Part shown: in pieces, positions 27,296-37,392 of the stretch
Position numbering within the stretch: position 1 is the first letter of the stretch
Layout of the letters: each line of letters begins with the position of its first letter
DNA from: Candidatus Planktophila vernalis
GTDB lineage: Bacteria; Actinomycetota; Actinomycetes; Nanopelagicales; Nanopelagicaceae
Direction: 5' to 3'
Assembly: GCF_002288185.1 (NCBI RefSeq)
Contig: NZ_CP016776.1
Coordinates: 1,116,001 to 1,180,000, forward strand
DNA: 64,000 nucleotides
Notes under the pieces: model-generated
Databases searched by the model: none
Told to the model about the DNA's origin: nothing
What the model saw: the letters and a program-made list of their open reading frames with translations, nothing else
Position numbers and translations under genes: made by a program

Positions 27296-27754
27296 TTAAC
27301 TTTTCTTTCTAGGCGCCTTCTCAATTAAAGAGATGATAAATAAAACGGCCAGCACATAGAAAGAAGCTCCATTAAGGCTCTCACCTGGCGGGGTTGCTTC
27401 GGCAGTTACAGGCATAATCTTCCCTGAAATTAAGCGAAAGATTGGCTCAATGACAAGAGTCAACGCAATTAGTGGCGTCAGGCCTGGATATTTGAAAAAT
27501 AAAACATAAAGCAGAAGCACAAGCAGTAGCTGAGTCGCTCCCCATTGGTGAAATATCGCAATTATGTTGTCTCCACCCTCAACAGAAATGTCAATACCTG
27601 CGATGCTGTTTGCTCCACCATCTGAGGCAAAGAAGTGAATGCAGCTGCGCACCACAATGACAAACATGTAAATGGCCAAGAGAATGCGCACTGCGCGATA
27701 GCCACTAAATTCTGATGGATTCTTTGGAAGAACCTTTCTTATATCCAGTTTCAT
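27296..27754 (-). CDS. Four-helix membrane protein, unknown function
   Basis: This 152-aa protein has about four membrane segments (near residues 22-40, 68-86, 92-108 and 128-145) and a basic cytosolic C-terminus ending APRKKS. The layout and size resemble DoxX/DoxD-like membrane proteins but no diagnostic motif is visible, so I leave the family open. A good SD (AGGAGA) precedes the ATG. It follows the DUF2993-type gene by 8 nt and is probably its operon partner. About 90 bp downstream of its stop adnA begins; I see nothing recognisable in that gap. Confidence 0.6.
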   Translation of the reverse strand: MKLDIRKVLPKNPSEFSGYRAVRILLAIYMFVIVVRSCIHFFASDGGANSIAGIDISVEGGDNIIAIFHQWGATQLLLVLLLYVLFFKYPGLTPLIALTLVIEPIFRLISGKIMPVTAEATPPGESLNGASFYVLAVLFIISLIEKAPRKKS

Positions 27755-27762
27755 ACCGTCTC

Positions 27763-28431
27763 CTAGAAAGTTGAACCGATTCTTGTTGGTTGGATGTTTT
27801 TGCCGTGCATTGTTAATGCAAGCCCTTTGTTGCTTAGTGAAATTGATTTAACACTCATACCTTTGGGTGCACTCAAAGTTCGCACGCTCTTACTTTTAAT
27901 CTGGTCCTTAATCTCTGCAGGTAAAGAATCAGCAGGTATTTCATTACCGAAGAGTGACACGCCTTGAAGTTCAAAGTAGATCTGATTACCTGAATACTTT
28001 GGAACAAGGATTGCGGTTCCAAGACCGCCTGATCCAACAGATACTTGCAAGGTATTTCCTACAATTTGGGCATCATTAAAATCAGCTAATTGTGTGATTG
28101 TGGAGGCAGGAATGATTGCCGTTACATCCAGTGACCCGATGACATTTGGATTAGCCTTAGAAATATCTTGTGCATTGATTGCTAATGAAGGTTTAAAAGT
28201 AGAATCTTTCAAAGCATATTCACCAACATTGATGCGAATCGACTTGATTGAGTCGGACGCGATATTGCCAGGAATATCTAACAAAGGTATGGAAGCAGTT
28301 ACATCTGTTGCCCTAGGCATAACTTCATACACTCTCGTAGTAATGCGTGAGGAGATAGTTTTCTCAACAGTAATAGCACCTGTAGCAAGGACTGCAACTA
28401 AGGCTATAGGTATTACTCGGCTCTTTTTCAT
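27763..28431 (-). CDS. LmeA-like (DUF2993) exported lipid-binding-type protein
   Basis: This 222-aa protein has an N-terminal signal anchor (KKSRVIPIALVAVLATGAIT) followed by the DUF2993 pattern: repeated beta-type segments (IPLLDIPGNIASDSIKSIRI, GSLDVTAIIPASTI, NTLQVSVGSGGLGTAILVP), and a C-terminal SISLSNKGLALTMHGKNI. DUF2993 members such as mycobacterial LmeA act on cell-envelope lipids (lipomannan elongation). Whether this organism makes such lipids cannot be told from the window. It should be exported and anchored at the membrane. The SD GGGGAG precedes the ATG. Confidence 0.65.
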   Translation of the reverse strand: MKKSRVIPIALVAVLATGAITVEKTISSRITTRVYEVMPRATDVTASIPLLDIPGNIASDSIKSIRINVGEYALKDSTFKPSLAINAQDISKANPNVIGSLDVTAIIPASTITQLADFNDAQIVGNTLQVSVGSGGLGTAILVPKYSGNQIYFELQGVSLFGNEIPADSLPAEIKDQIKSKSVRTLSAPKGMSVKSISLSNKGLALTMHGKNIQPTRIGSTF

Positions 28432-28465
28432 TAACTCAAACTCCCCTTAGTTATCGATGTGGCAG

Positions 28466-28495
28466 TGTATAGGAGGAATTTGTGAATAAGTTTAA
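28466..28495 (-). promoter_or_regulatory. Putative SigA-type promoter for the DUF2993/membrane-protein pair
   Basis: On the minus strand TTAAAC (28490-28495), an 18-bp spacer and TATACA (28466-28471) form a reasonable -35/-10 pair about 35 nt upstream of the ATG at 28431. Visual match only. Confidence 0.4.
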
Positions 28496-28538
28496 GAAAA
28501 CTTATTGGTGAGAGTTTGAGAGCTTGGCACCGGCAATG

Positions 28539-28570
28539 AAAAAACCCCACACCAAATTAACGGTGCGGGG
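28539..28570 (-). terminator. Intrinsic terminator downstream of typA
   Basis: On the minus strand CCCCGCACC, an 8-nt loop and GGTGTGGGG form a 9-bp GC-rich stem with one G-U pair, followed by six U residues (28539-28544). The pair that is G-U on this strand is an A-C mismatch on the other, so it favours minus-strand (typA) termination. Confidence 0.85.
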
Positions 28571-28590
28571 CTTTTCCTGTGAATTACCTG

Positions 28591-30492
28591 TTAGTTAGCG
28601 TTCAGGTTCGCCTTCTTCTGGCGCGCAGTAGTACGGGCACGCTCGTCACCATCAAGAACAACCTTGCGGATACGAACTACAGCTGGCGTAACTTCAACGC
28701 ACTCATCTTCACGGCAGAACTCAAGAGCACCTTCCATGTTGAGCTTCTTAGGCGGAATCAAACGCTCTGATTCATCTGTGCCTGAAGCACGCATGTTTGT
28801 AAGTTTCTTTTCGCGAACACAGTTAACGTCCATGTCATCTGAACGAGAGTTCTCGCCAATAACCATACCTTCATAGACTTCATCGCCTGGCTCAACAAAT
28901 ATTGTTCCGCGATCTTGTGTTCCATAGAGTGCGTAAGAAGTAACTGTTCCCATACGGTCTGAAACAAGTGAACCTGTTCCGCGTGTACGGATATCGCCAT
29001 ACCAAGGCTCGTAACCATCAAATACGTGGTGGAGTAATCCTGTTCCACGAGTTTCAGTTAAGAACTCAGTTCTAAATCCAATAAGTCCACGAGAAGGAAC
29101 CTTGTAGTCAAGACGGATCCAACCGGTTCCGTGATTAACCATTTGCTCCATGCGTCCCTTACGAAGTGCCATCAACTGAGTTAGAACACCTAGATATTCT
29201 TCAGGTGCATCAATTGTTAAACGCTCCATCGGTTCGTGGATCTTTCCATCAATCTTCTTGATAACTACCTGTGGCTTACCAACAGTTAGTTCAAAACCTT
29301 CGCGCTTCATGATTTCAACAAGAACGGCAAGCTGGAGTTCTCCGCGACCTTGAACTTCCCATGTATCAGGACGTTCTGTGTTTAACACGCGCAATGAAAC
29401 GTTACCGACAAGCTCTGCATCCAGACGGCCCTTTACTTGGCGTGCTGTAAGTAGTTTTCCACTCTTGCCTGCAAGAGGAGATGTATTGATACCGATAGTC
29501 ATAGAAATTGATGGTTCATCAACGATGATTAATGGCAATGCATGTGGATCTTCAAGATCTGCAAGGGTTTCACCCAAAGTAATCGTTTCAATACCTGCCA
29601 CAGCGATGATGTCACCTGGGTGAGCTTCCATCGCTGGAACACGATCGAGTGCTTCAGTAATTAAAAGCTCTGAAACCTTCACGCGCTCGGTAGTTCCATC
29701 AGTCTTAATCCAAGTAACAGATTGGCCCTTTTTAATAACACCTTCGCGCACGCGGCATAGCGCCAAACGGCCAAGGAATGGGGAAGAGTCAAGGTTAGTT
29801 ACGTGTGCCTGAAGTGGTGCACCTTCGTGATAGACAGGCGCTGGAATTGCGCTAAAGATTGTGTCGAACAAAACATCTAAGTTTTCTTCTTCTGGCATTC
29901 CGCCATCTGCTGGGCGCTTGAGTGATGCGCGACCAGCTTTAGCTGATGCATACACAACTGGGAATTCAATTTGTTCTTCAGTTGCATCTAGATCTAAGAA
30001 CAATTCATATGCTTCATCAACAACTTCAGCAATACGTGAATCGGGACGGTCAACCTTGTTGATTAACAAGATAACGGGCAAGTTCTTCTCTAGCGCTTTG
30101 CGCAAAACGAAACGTGTTTGTGGCAATGGACCTTCTGATGCATCCACTAACAAAATAACGCCATCCACCATTTCAAGTCCACGTTCAACTTCACCACCGA
30201 AGTCTGCGTGGCCTGGTGTATCAATAATGTTAACGATTGTGTCACCGCGCTTAACCGCAGTGTTCTTAGCAAGAATCGTAATTCCCTTTTCGCGCTCTAG
30301 ATCCATTGAATCCATCATGCGGTCATTGCTATCGTCTTGCTTCTTATAGGCAGCAAAAGCACCTGACTGCCACAACATGGCATCGACTAGAGTTGTTTTA
30401 CCGTGGTCAACGTGGGCGATGATGGCAACGTTGCGAAGATTTTCGCGCTTTTTTACAGGCAGGTCTTTAAGATGCTCTTGAATCTTGGCCAC
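28591..30492 (-). CDS. typA: Translational GTPase TypA/BipA
   Basis: This 633-aa ribosome-associated GTPase is involved in 50S assembly and stress adaptation. G-domain motifs: G1 [15 protein letters not shown], the G2 region [12 protein letters not shown]3 [14 protein letters not shown], and G4 [10 protein letters not shown]. Domains II, III and V follow, and the BipA-specific C-terminus includes [24 protein letters not shown], and [13 protein letters not shown]-like ([17 protein letters not shown]). It starts at GTG with AGGAAAG 8 nt upstream. The length is normal (about 610-640 aa). A terminator follows at 28539-28570. Confidence 0.97.
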   Translation of the reverse strand: MAKIQEHLKDLPVKKRENLRNVAIIAHVDHGKTTLVDAMLWQSGAFAAYKKQDDSNDRMMDSMDLEREKGITILAKNTAVKRGDTIVNIIDTPGHADFGGEVERGLEMVDGVILLVDASEGPLPQTRFVLRKALEKNLPVILLINKVDRPDSRIAEVVDEAYELFLDLDATEEQIEFPVVYASAKAGRASLKRPADGGMPEEENLDVLFDTIFSAIPAPVYHEGAPLQAHVTNLDSSPFLGRLALCRVREGVIKKGQSVTWIKTDGTTERVKVSELLITEALDRVPAMEAHPGDIIAVAGIETITLGETLADLEDPHALPLIIVDEPSISMTIGINTSPLAGKSGKLLTARQVKGRLDAELVGNVSLRVLNTERPDTWEVQGRGELQLAVLVEIMKREGFELTVGKPQVVIKKIDGKIHEPMERLTIDAPEEYLGVLTQLMALRKGRMEQMVNHGTGWIRLDYKVPSRGLIGFRTEFLTETRGTGLLHHVFDGYEPWYGDIRTRGTGSLVSDRMGTVTSYALYGTQDRGTIFVEPGDEVYEGMVIGENSRSDDMDVNCVREKKLTNMRASGTDESERLIPPKKLNMEGALEFCREDECVEVTPAVVRIRKVVLDGDERARTTARQKKANLNAN

Positions 30493-30656
30493 GAAAACTA
30501 CTTTCCTAGTGAAGCCAGCCGTTATCAGGCCCTGCCTCTATCCAACGATTTGGGTATTACAGAGGCCAATTCCATCGGCCACACGTAGATATTCTACCTT
30601 TTGCAGCGGATATGGACTAATTGCCCCACTCATGTGCTGATGTTTCATGCCTGTTA

Positions 30657-30688
30657 ACCCTGCATTCAGGGTGTAGATGCAATTTGCA
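30657..30688 (+). promoter_or_regulatory. Two dyads upstream of the phytase-like gene
   Basis: The 249-bp gap between typA and the phytase-like gene contains ACCCTG-CATT-CAGGGT (30657-30672) and TGCAA-T-TTGCA (30678-30688), both perfect inverted repeats, about 60-85 bp before the ATG. They could be operators for the exported enzyme. On the opposite strand a TAGAAT box (about 30589-30594) may belong to typA. Confidence 0.35.
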
Positions 30689-30741
30689 CTCTTTTAGCGC
30701 CTATTTTCTCTCGGATACATACGGAGAACAAAGGAGAATTA

Positions 30742-32169
30742 ATGAAAAAATTCATTTTGGCTTCATTAGCTGCCGTGGCACTTGTGGTGCCTCAGGCCGT
30801 TTTCGCAGCAGATGCACCAGTTTTAGTTTCGACAGCGGTACTGCCAGATATAACTCTTAAGTCAGCTTCAAATGCAGCAATCGCAGATTCAGTTGCTAAT
30901 GATCAGGGCGTCTTACTTGGCGGACTTGGTTCAGATCTTTATCACATCCCAGGTGATGCGGCAGATATTTTCTACGCAATCACAGACCGCGGGCCAAACA
31001 ATGACACAGTGCAACCTGACAAATCTGCAGGAACTGGATTCGTGGTTCCAACTTTCTCTCCACTCATTCTGAAAATTCAGATTTCAGGTTCTCAAGTAAA
31101 AATCCTTGAAACAATCGCGATTAAGACAAAAAGTGGCGCTGGCGCGACAGGATTGCCAAACATTAAGGGTTATGACGCGGTTCCAACAGATGTAAAGGGA
31201 ATTACCGCAGACACTTTATACAACCTATCTGGTCTAGATGCAGAGGGTCTTGTTAAAACTGCAAATGGTGATTTTTGGATTGTAGATGAGTACGCCCCAA
31301 GTTTGGCTCAGCTCTCATCAACTGGGGCTATCAAGGCCCGCTATGTTCCCACTGGTTGGAAAGGAAACCCAACAAGCTTTAAAGCTGTGAAGTCAATTCC
31401 TTCTCTTTACCTCACTCGTAAGGCCAACCGTGGCTTTGAAGCGCTTGCACTGACACCAGATGGAAAAACACTATTTATCGGCCTACAAAGCCCGCTGCTA
31501 AATCCAACAAAGGCAGTTGGTGATGCAAGTCTTGCAACTCGTATTTTGCGCTTTGATCTTGGATCGAAGAGATTTACGGGAGAATTCGTATTTGGATTTG
31601 AAAAGGTTTCACTTGTTGATGCTAAAGCGACAAAAAACAGTGATTTAAAGTTATCAGCAATGGTGGCTCTAGATTCAAATACTCTACTGGTGCAAGAGCG
31701 CACAGATAACTCTTACTTGCTCTCAACAATCACAATTGATGAATCAGCAAATATCTTAGGAAGTAAGTGGGATTTAGCTGCTACATCACCATCGCTTGAG
31801 TCATACACCGGTGTTGGAACCAACGCTGAAGTTGAAAAGTTGATTGCTGCAAGCAACAAGAAGATTGTCTTTAACAGCACCTCAATTGCATCCATGCCGG
31901 GCAAGATAGAAGGCGTGGCAGTACTTGATGCCAACCACATCGTGGTCGTAAACGACAATGACTTTAACTTCGCATACAACACAACTTCAGGTTTGGTTGA
32001 CATCGGAAAGTTGAAGACATCATTCCTGACTATCAAACTGCCAGTTGCACTTCCAACATATCCTGAAGCTGCGGCAGCCAAGTATGGAAAGAAGTGTTCG
32101 GAGGCTGGGCTGGAAGCCCCAGGCTTAACGTGCACGGCATTTCAGGGTGACCTACGCTGGAGAAAGTAA
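30742..32169 (+). CDS. Secreted esterase-like phytase-family protein
   Basis: This 475-aa exported protein has a clear signal peptide MKKFILASLAAVALVVPQAV ending FAA, with AxA-type cleavage near residue 22. The mature part matches the esterase-like-activity-of-phytase family (a beta-propeller-like domain): FYAITDRGPNND near the start, GLDAEGLVKTANGDFWIVDE, RGFEALALTPDGKTLFIGLQ and KIEGVAVLDANHIVVVNDND. It probably releases phosphate or ester-bound groups outside the cell, but the substrate is not readable here. A strong SD (AAAGGAG) precedes the ATG. A bidirectional terminator follows 10 nt after the stop. Confidence 0.85.
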   Translation: MKKFILASLAAVALVVPQAVFAADAPVLVSTAVLPDITLKSASNAAIADSVANDQGVLLGGLGSDLYHIPGDAADIFYAITDRGPNNDTVQPDKSAGTGFVVPTFSPLILKIQISGSQVKILETIAIKTKSGAGATGLPNIKGYDAVPTDVKGITADTLYNLSGLDAEGLVKTANGDFWIVDEYAPSLAQLSSTGAIKARYVPTGWKGNPTSFKAVKSIPSLYLTRKANRGFEALALTPDGKTLFIGLQSPLLNPTKAVGDASLATRILRFDLGSKRFTGEFVFGFEKVSLVDAKATKNSDLKLSAMVALDSNTLLVQERTDNSYLLSTITIDESANILGSKWDLAATSPSLESYTGVGTNAEVEKLIAASNKKIVFNSTSIASMPGKIEGVAVLDANHIVVVNDNDFNFAYNTTSGLVDIGKLKTSFLTIKLPVALPTYPEAAAAKYGKKCSEAGLEAPGLTCTAFQGDLRWRK

Positions 32170-32178
32170 TTTAAAGAG

Positions 32179-32214
32179 AAAAAGCCCCGCAGATTAATCT
32201 TTGCGGGGCTTTTT
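32179..32214. terminator. Bidirectional intrinsic terminator
   Basis: AAAAAGCCCCGCA, a 10-nt loop, then TGCGGGGCTTTTT gives a stem with flanking A and T tracts that works on both strands. It serves the phytase-like gene (plus) and mmsA (minus). It is the only spaced convergent junction in the window. Confidence 0.9.
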
Positions 32215-32221
32215 CTTTATC

Positions 32222-33706
32222 TTAATCATTTTGTGGGAAACCTAAGTTAATTCCACCATGGCTTGGATCTAACCAGCGGCTTGTAACAACTTTGCCGCGA
32301 GTAAAGAAATGAACACCTTCAGTGCCATGTGCATGTGAATCACCAAATAATGAGTTCTTCCATCCACCAAATGAGTAATAGGCCATTGGCACTGGAATAG
32401 GAACGTTAATTCCCACCATTCCTACTTCTACTTCATTCTGGAAACGTCGAGCTGCTCCACCATCATTGGTGAAGATTGCTGTGCCATTTCCATATTGATG
32501 TGAGTTAACTAAATTCAATGCCTCGTCATAGGTATTAACGCGAAGAATGCTTAAAACTGGTCCAAAGATTTCATCGGTATAGACCGACATCTTTGGGCTC
32601 ACGTTATCGAGCAGAGTTGGCCCAAGGAAGAAGCCATCGCCATCAACTTTTAGATCGCGTCCATCAACAACAACTGTTGCACCTTCTTTAGCTCCGGCTT
32701 CAATATAAGAAGCAACTTTGTCACGGTGAACTGCTGTCACAAGTGGGCCCATGTCGCTGCCCTTTGTGCCATCGCCCGTAACAATGTTTGCCATACGGGA
32801 TTTAATGCGTGCAACCAATGCATTTCCAATAGGTTCAACAGCAACGATTGCAGAGATTGCCATACAGCGCTCTCCTGCAGAACCAAAGCCTGCGTTAATG
32901 GCAGCATCGGCTGCTAGTTCTAGATCTGAGTCTGGAAGAACAATCATGTGGTTCTTAGCCCCGCCCAATGCTTGAACGCGCTTTCCTGCTTTTGTTCCAG
33001 TTTCATACACATAGCGTGCAATAGGAGTTGAACCCACAAATGAAATTGATTTGATTCCTGGGTGAACAAGGAGTGCATCTACAACTTCTTTATCTCCATG
33101 AACAATATTGAAAACACCATCTGGCAATCCCGCTTCTTTCCACAACTGCGCCATAAACATTGCAGCAGATGGATCTTTCTCAGAAGGCTTAACAACAACG
33201 GTGTTTCCGCAAGCAATGGCAACTGGGAAGAACCACATTGGCACCATTGCTGGGAAGTTAAAGGGAGAGATGATTGCAACTGGGCCAAGTGCTTGGCGGA
33301 TTGAATAGACATCTACTCCAGTTGATACTTCCTCTGAAAATCCACCTTTGAGCAGATGCGGAATGCCACAAGCAAACTCAACTACTTCAAGACCACGTGT
33401 TACTTCACCTGCAGCATCACTTAATACTTTTCCATGCTCTGCAGTAATGAGAGCTGCAATCTTTTCTTTGTTTTGTGCAACTAACTCACGAAAAGCAAAA
33501 AGAACCTGTGTGCGCTTAGTCAGTGAGCTATGGCGCCATTCGGCAAAAGCTGCTGTTGCTGCAGACACGGCTGAATCAACGGTGGCAGCATTTCCAAAGG
33601 CCACAGTCCCCGTTACTTTTCCAGTTGCTGGGTTATAGATATCTCCCGAGCGTTCTGGCTTCTTGGTATCGAGGGCGCCGTTGATCCAATGCGTAATCTG
33701 AGTCAT
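32222..33706 (-). CDS. mmsA: CoA-acylating methylmalonate-semialdehyde dehydrogenase MmsA
   Basis: This 494-aa aldehyde dehydrogenase converts methylmalonate semialdehyde or malonate semialdehyde to propionyl-CoA or acetyl-CoA (valine, thymine and beta-alanine breakdown). Family-specific features: ISPFNFPAMVPMWFFPVAIA, KPSEKDPSAA, GFGSAGERCMAISAIV with the catalytic Cys, and the C-terminal SFGGWKNSLFGDSHAHGTEG typical of MMSDH. It lies back to back with a class-III aminotransferase, which would supply the semialdehyde. The start appears leaderless, with TAGATT 6 nt before the ATG. Confidence 0.94.
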   Translation of the reverse strand: MTQITHWINGALDTKKPERSGDIYNPATGKVTGTVAFGNAATVDSAVSAATAAFAEWRHSSLTKRTQVLFAFRELVAQNKEKIAALITAEHGKVLSDAAGEVTRGLEVVEFACGIPHLLKGGFSEEVSTGVDVYSIRQALGPVAIISPFNFPAMVPMWFFPVAIACGNTVVVKPSEKDPSAAMFMAQLWKEAGLPDGVFNIVHGDKEVVDALLVHPGIKSISFVGSTPIARYVYETGTKAGKRVQALGGAKNHMIVLPDSDLELAADAAINAGFGSAGERCMAISAIVAVEPIGNALVARIKSRMANIVTGDGTKGSDMGPLVTAVHRDKVASYIEAGAKEGATVVVDGRDLKVDGDGFFLGPTLLDNVSPKMSVYTDEIFGPVLSILRVNTYDEALNLVNSHQYGNGTAIFTNDGGAARRFQNEVEVGMVGINVPIPVPMAYYSFGGWKNSLFGDSHAHGTEGVHFFTRGKVVTSRWLDPSHGGINLGFPQND

Positions 33707-33712
33707 AGGTGC

Positions 33713-33718
33713 AATCTA
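33713..33718 (-). promoter_or_regulatory. mmsA: Putative leaderless promoter of mmsA
   Basis: TAGATT on the minus strand ends 6 nt before the mmsA ATG, matching the TANNNT spacing of the other leaderless starts here; no SD is present. Confidence 0.5.
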
Positions 33719-33766
33719 CTTCAGGCGTTAAGATGGCGCTACCTACTAGATAAAAGGCTAACTTTC

Positions 33767-35119
33767 ATGAGTGCACCAAAGAGCGATCCAGCAAAGCAAG
33801 AGGCCGTAAGTGCTGCTGACCATAAATATGTATTTCACTCATGGTCTGCCCAAGGTGCAATTTCGCCTATGCCTATTGCAAGCGGTTCAGGATCTAGGTT
33901 TTGGGACCATGCAGGCAAAGTTTATTTAGATTTCTCTTCACAGTTAGTTTTCACAAACATAGGCCACCAGCATCCAAAAGTTGTTAAAGCTATTCAAGAT
34001 CAAGCTGAAGTTCTAACAACTATCGCACCGCAACATGCCAATGATGCCCGTAATGAAGCAGCCCAGCGCGTTGTTGAATTAGCTGGCGATCACTTTGCAA
34101 AGGTTTTCTTTACTAATGGCGGCGCAGATGCGATTGAAAACGCTATTCGCATGGCCCGCTTACACACTCACAAGCACAAGGTGCTATCTACCTATCGTTC
34201 TTATCACGGCAACACAGGTGCTGCTATTAATGCAACTGGAGATCCACGTAGATTCCCTAATGAGTTTGCTTTTGGCCATGTTCACTTCTTTGGTCCATAT
34301 CTCTATCGCACTAACTTCTGGGCAACAACTGAGGAAGAAGAGTGCAAGCGTGCACTAGAGCATCTTGAACAAACAATTATTTTTGAGGGTCCAGGAACAA
34401 TTGCTGCAATCTTGATTGAATCAGTTCCAGGAACTGCTGGCGTGTTAATGCCACCTAAGGGTTATCTTGATGGAATCCGCGCATTGTGCGATAAATACAA
34501 GATTCTATGGATTGCAGATGAAGTCATGTCTGGATTTGGTCGCACAGGTAAGTGGTTTGCATACCAACATGGCGCAGCTGTTCCAGATCTGATTACTTTT
34601 GCTAAGGGCGTTACCTCTGGTTACGTCCAACTTGGCGGCGTAGTAATCAGCGATGCAATTTCAAAGACCTTTGATGAAAAGGTATTTCCTGGCGGCCTGA
34701 CATATATGGGTCACCCATTGGCATGTGCAACGGCAGTTGCAACTATCGATGTCATGAAGGAAGAGAAGATGCTGGAAAACGCCACAATGATTGGCGAAAC
34801 CATCCTTGGTCCTGGCTTAAAAGAGTTAGCTAAGAAGCACAAAGTTATTGGCGATATCCGTGGCGCAGGTGTTTTCTGGGGCGTGGATATGGTCTCTGAT
34901 CGTGCAACGCATGAGCCACTAGCTCCATACGGTGCATCAAGTCCTGCAATGAATGAATTAGTGGCTGCATGTAAGAAGCATGGATTAATGCCATTTAATA
35001 ACTTCAACCGCATTCACTTGTGCCCACCATGCAATATTTCAGTTGAAGATGCAAAGCTTGGTCTTGAGATGTTGGATAAGGCACTTAGCGAAATCGGAAA
35101 GTATTACACCGGCAATTAG
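33767..35119 (+). CDS. Class-III (omega) aminotransferase, beta-alanine/pyruvate type
   Basis: This 450-aa PLP-dependent fold-type I aminotransferase has SGSRFWDHAGKVYLDFSSQL, FFTNGGADAIENAIRMAR (cofactor phosphate loop), YRSYHGNTGAA, WIADEVMSGFGRTGKWFA (PLP-binding Asp) and LITFAKGVTSGYVQLGG, whose Lys forms the Schiff base. The family includes omega-amino-acid:pyruvate and taurine/beta-alanine aminotransferases. The divergent mmsA suggests that it makes malonate or methylmalonate semialdehyde from beta-alanine or 3-aminoisobutyrate. The start at 33767 excludes a 26-residue upstream extension that overlaps the mmsA start; AAAGG lies about 9 nt before it. Confidence 0.88.
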   Translation: MSAPKSDPAKQEAVSAADHKYVFHSWSAQGAISPMPIASGSGSRFWDHAGKVYLDFSSQLVFTNIGHQHPKVVKAIQDQAEVLTTIAPQHANDARNEAAQRVVELAGDHFAKVFFTNGGADAIENAIRMARLHTHKHKVLSTYRSYHGNTGAAINATGDPRRFPNEFAFGHVHFFGPYLYRTNFWATTEEEECKRALEHLEQTIIFEGPGTIAAILIESVPGTAGVLMPPKGYLDGIRALCDKYKILWIADEVMSGFGRTGKWFAYQHGAAVPDLITFAKGVTSGYVQLGGVVISDAISKTFDEKVFPGGLTYMGHPLACATAVATIDVMKEEKMLENATMIGETILGPGLKELAKKHKVIGDIRGAGVFWGVDMVSDRATHEPLAPYGASSPAMNELVAACKKHGLMPFNNFNRIHLCPPCNISVEDAKLGLEMLDKALSEIGKYYTGN

Positions 35120-36189
35120 ACGTTGAACCTAAATTCAACAACATCTCCATCTGCCATTACGTAATCTTTGCCTTCCATGCGCACTTTTCCTTTAGAGCGC
35201 GCTTCGGCAACTGATCCCGCTTCCATCAAATCAGCAAATGAAACGATTTCAGCTTTAATAAAGCCCTTTTGGAAATCAGTATGGATAACACCTGCAGCAA
35301 CTGGTGCGGTGTCACCTTTGTGGATTGTCCATGCACGACATTCTTTAGGTCCTGCAGTTAAGTAAGTTTGTAGTCCTAGAGTTCTAAAACCAACATGGGC
35401 CAAAGTTGCAAGCCCTGGTTCTTGCAAACCAATTGATTGCAAAAGCTCTAGCGCATCTTCATCACTTAGCTCTGCAAGCTCTGCTTCAGTCTTTGCATCT
35501 AAAAAGATTGCCTCTGCTGGTGAAACTAACTCTTGTAACTTCTTTCGAAGCTCTCCGTCATTTAATTCCGCAGCATCAACGTTGAAAACATAAAGGAATG
35601 GCTTTGCAGTAAGTAGGTGAAGCTCTGCTAGATCTTCTCGGTTAATTGAGCTTTGTGAAAGTGGGCGACCAGATTGCAACCATTCATTAGCAGCCTTTGC
35701 TGCCTCTAGTGCTGGTGCTTTCTCTTTTGCAATTCGTACTTCTTTTTCAAGACGTGGGATTGCCTTTTCAATTGTTTGCAGGTCGGCCAGGGCCAACTCA
35801 GTATTAATCGTTTCAATATCACTGGCTGGATCAATACGGCCATCGACGTGAACAACATCGCCATCGTTAAATACTCGAATAACCTGGCAGATCGCATCAG
35901 TTTCACGGATATTTGCTAAGAACTTATTGCCAAGGCCCGCACCTTCTGATGCACCTTTAACAATTCCTGCGATATCAACAAAGGAAAGAGCGGCAGGTAA
36001 AAGCTTTTGTGAGCCATAGATAGTTGCCAGCTTTGCCAAGCGATCATCAGGCACACCAACTACTCCAACGTTGGGCTCAATGGTTGCAAAGGGATAGTTA
36101 GCAGCCAGGACGTTGTTCTTGGTCAATGCGTTGAAAAGGGTGGATTTACCCACATTTGGCAGACCGACGATTCCGATAGACAGGCTCAT
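35116..36189 (-). CDS. ychF: Redox-regulated ATPase YchF (Obg-like)
   Basis: This 357-aa Obg-family P-loop protein prefers ATP and binds ribosomes. G1 is [34 protein letters not shown] is the switch region; and YVFNVDAAE replaces the usual NKxD with the YchF form. The C-terminal TGS domain has [20 protein letters not shown] and ends [10 protein letters not shown], the universal YchF terminus. The length is normal. Its stop overlaps the aminotransferase stop (TTAG). A TAGGCT box sits 9 nt before the start on the minus strand. Confidence 0.97.
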   Translation of the reverse strand: MSLSIGIVGLPNVGKSTLFNALTKNNVLAANYPFATIEPNVGVVGVPDDRLAKLATIYGSQKLLPAALSFVDIAGIVKGASEGAGLGNKFLANIRETDAICQVIRVFNDGDVVHVDGRIDPASDIETINTELALADLQTIEKAIPRLEKEVRIAKEKAPALEAAKAANEWLQSGRPLSQSSINREDLAELHLLTAKPFLYVFNVDAAELNDGELRKKLQELVSPAEAIFLDAKTEAELAELSDEDALELLQSIGLQEPGLATLAHVGFRTLGLQTYLTAGPKECRAWTIHKGDTAPVAAGVIHTDFQKGFIKAEIVSFADLMEAGSVAEARSKGKVRMEGKDYVMADGDVVEFRFNV

Positions 36190-36240
36190 AGTGGGTAGAG
36201 CCTACGCGGGATTGTCAGTGCAAACTGCCACGATAGGCCC

Positions 36241-37392
36241 ATGCCCGCATACGTAGTAACCCTTCTTATAGGCCTGATGGCCGGAGCCGCTATTGGATAT
36301 CTAGTTGCACGCCTTAAATCTGCATCCTCTGTTGCAGATCGTGCACTCCTAGATGATTACAAATCTCAGTTAGAAGCAGAGCGCAGCAAAACAGAGTCAG
36401 CCGTTAAGTTAAATGCAGAGCTCGTTGCAATGAAAGAGTCAGTTGAAAAACTCTCAACCCAAGCCAATGAGGCAAATCGCATTCGCACTGAGGCTGAAGC
36501 AAAGTTAAATACAACAATTCTTGAGATGCGCCGTGCCTCTGAATCCATCTTTGATGAAACAAAAAAGATTGCTGGCGCACTTTCTAACTCTCAAACCCGC
36601 GGCAAGTTTGGTGAAGCCCAACTTGAACTATTACTACAAGGTGCTGGCCTTCGCGAAGATCACGAGTATTTCCGCCAGAAATCAACGACTGATTCTGATT
36701 CATCAGGTATTCCAGATATCACTGTGAAGATGCCTGGTGGCAGTCATATCTTTATTGATTCAAAGTTTCCTTTTGATCGCTTCTTAGAAGCATTTGATCC
36801 AGCTAATGAGGCAGATCGCGATGAGTTTTTACAAGCTCACACTAAAGATTTGCTCAAGCACATCGAAGCCTTAGCAAAGCGCGGCTATCACAAGTCCCAA
36901 GGCTCTCCAGATTTCGTTGTTCTCTTTGTTCCTTTTGAGACTTTGTTATCTGAAGCCCTGCGCCTAGATTCAAATCTGCTGGAAAAGGCTTTTAAAGTAG
37001 GCGTAACTGTTGCCACACCAACATCGATGATGGCGCTACTTCGCACTATTGGCTATATCTTCACGCGCAATAAGTTGGCTGAAAACGCTGATGAGATTCA
37101 AAAGGTTGCAAGTACCTTCTTAAAAAACATCACTCTCCTACACACCAAGATTGTGGCAGTTGGTAAAGCTATTTCATCGACATCTAAAGCCTATGAAGAT
37201 CTAGTACCAACGGCTGAAAAGACTGTCCTTAGCCCAGCCCGTCGCATTCATAACTTGGGTGTTACTGGCGATAAAGATAAACTGGCTATTGAATACCCAG
37301 AGGCACCAGCATCAGTTCGTGAACTCAAGAGTGATGAACTAGGCGATGATGACTTTATTGATGCAGAAGAGATAACAGATGGAGAAAAGTAA
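36241..37392 (+). CDS. rmuC: DNA recombination protein RmuC
   Basis: This 383-aa protein has an N-terminal membrane anchor (VVTLLIGLMAGAAIGYLVA), a coiled coil (about residues 30-115, rich in Glu/Lys/Ala) and the RmuC nuclease-like domain: TRGKFGEAQLELLLQ, PDITVKMPGGSHIFIDSKFP and DFVVLFVPFETLLSEAL, then ATPTSMMALLRTIGYIF. RmuC limits inversions and is thought to act as an endonuclease near recombination intermediates. The C-terminal 30 residues are acidic. It runs directly into the DUF6542 gene with no gap. Confidence 0.92.
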   Translation: MPAYVVTLLIGLMAGAAIGYLVARLKSASSVADRALLDDYKSQLEAERSKTESAVKLNAELVAMKESVEKLSTQANEANRIRTEAEAKLNTTILEMRRASESIFDETKKIAGALSNSQTRGKFGEAQLELLLQGAGLREDHEYFRQKSTTDSDSSGIPDITVKMPGGSHIFIDSKFPFDRFLEAFDPANEADRDEFLQAHTKDLLKHIEALAKRGYHKSQGSPDFVVLFVPFETLLSEALRLDSNLLEKAFKVGVTVATPTSMMALLRTIGYIFTRNKLAENADEIQKVASTFLKNITLLHTKIVAVGKAISSTSKAYEDLVPTAEKTVLSPARRIHNLGVTGDKDKLAIEYPEAPASVRELKSDELGDDDFIDAEEITDGEK

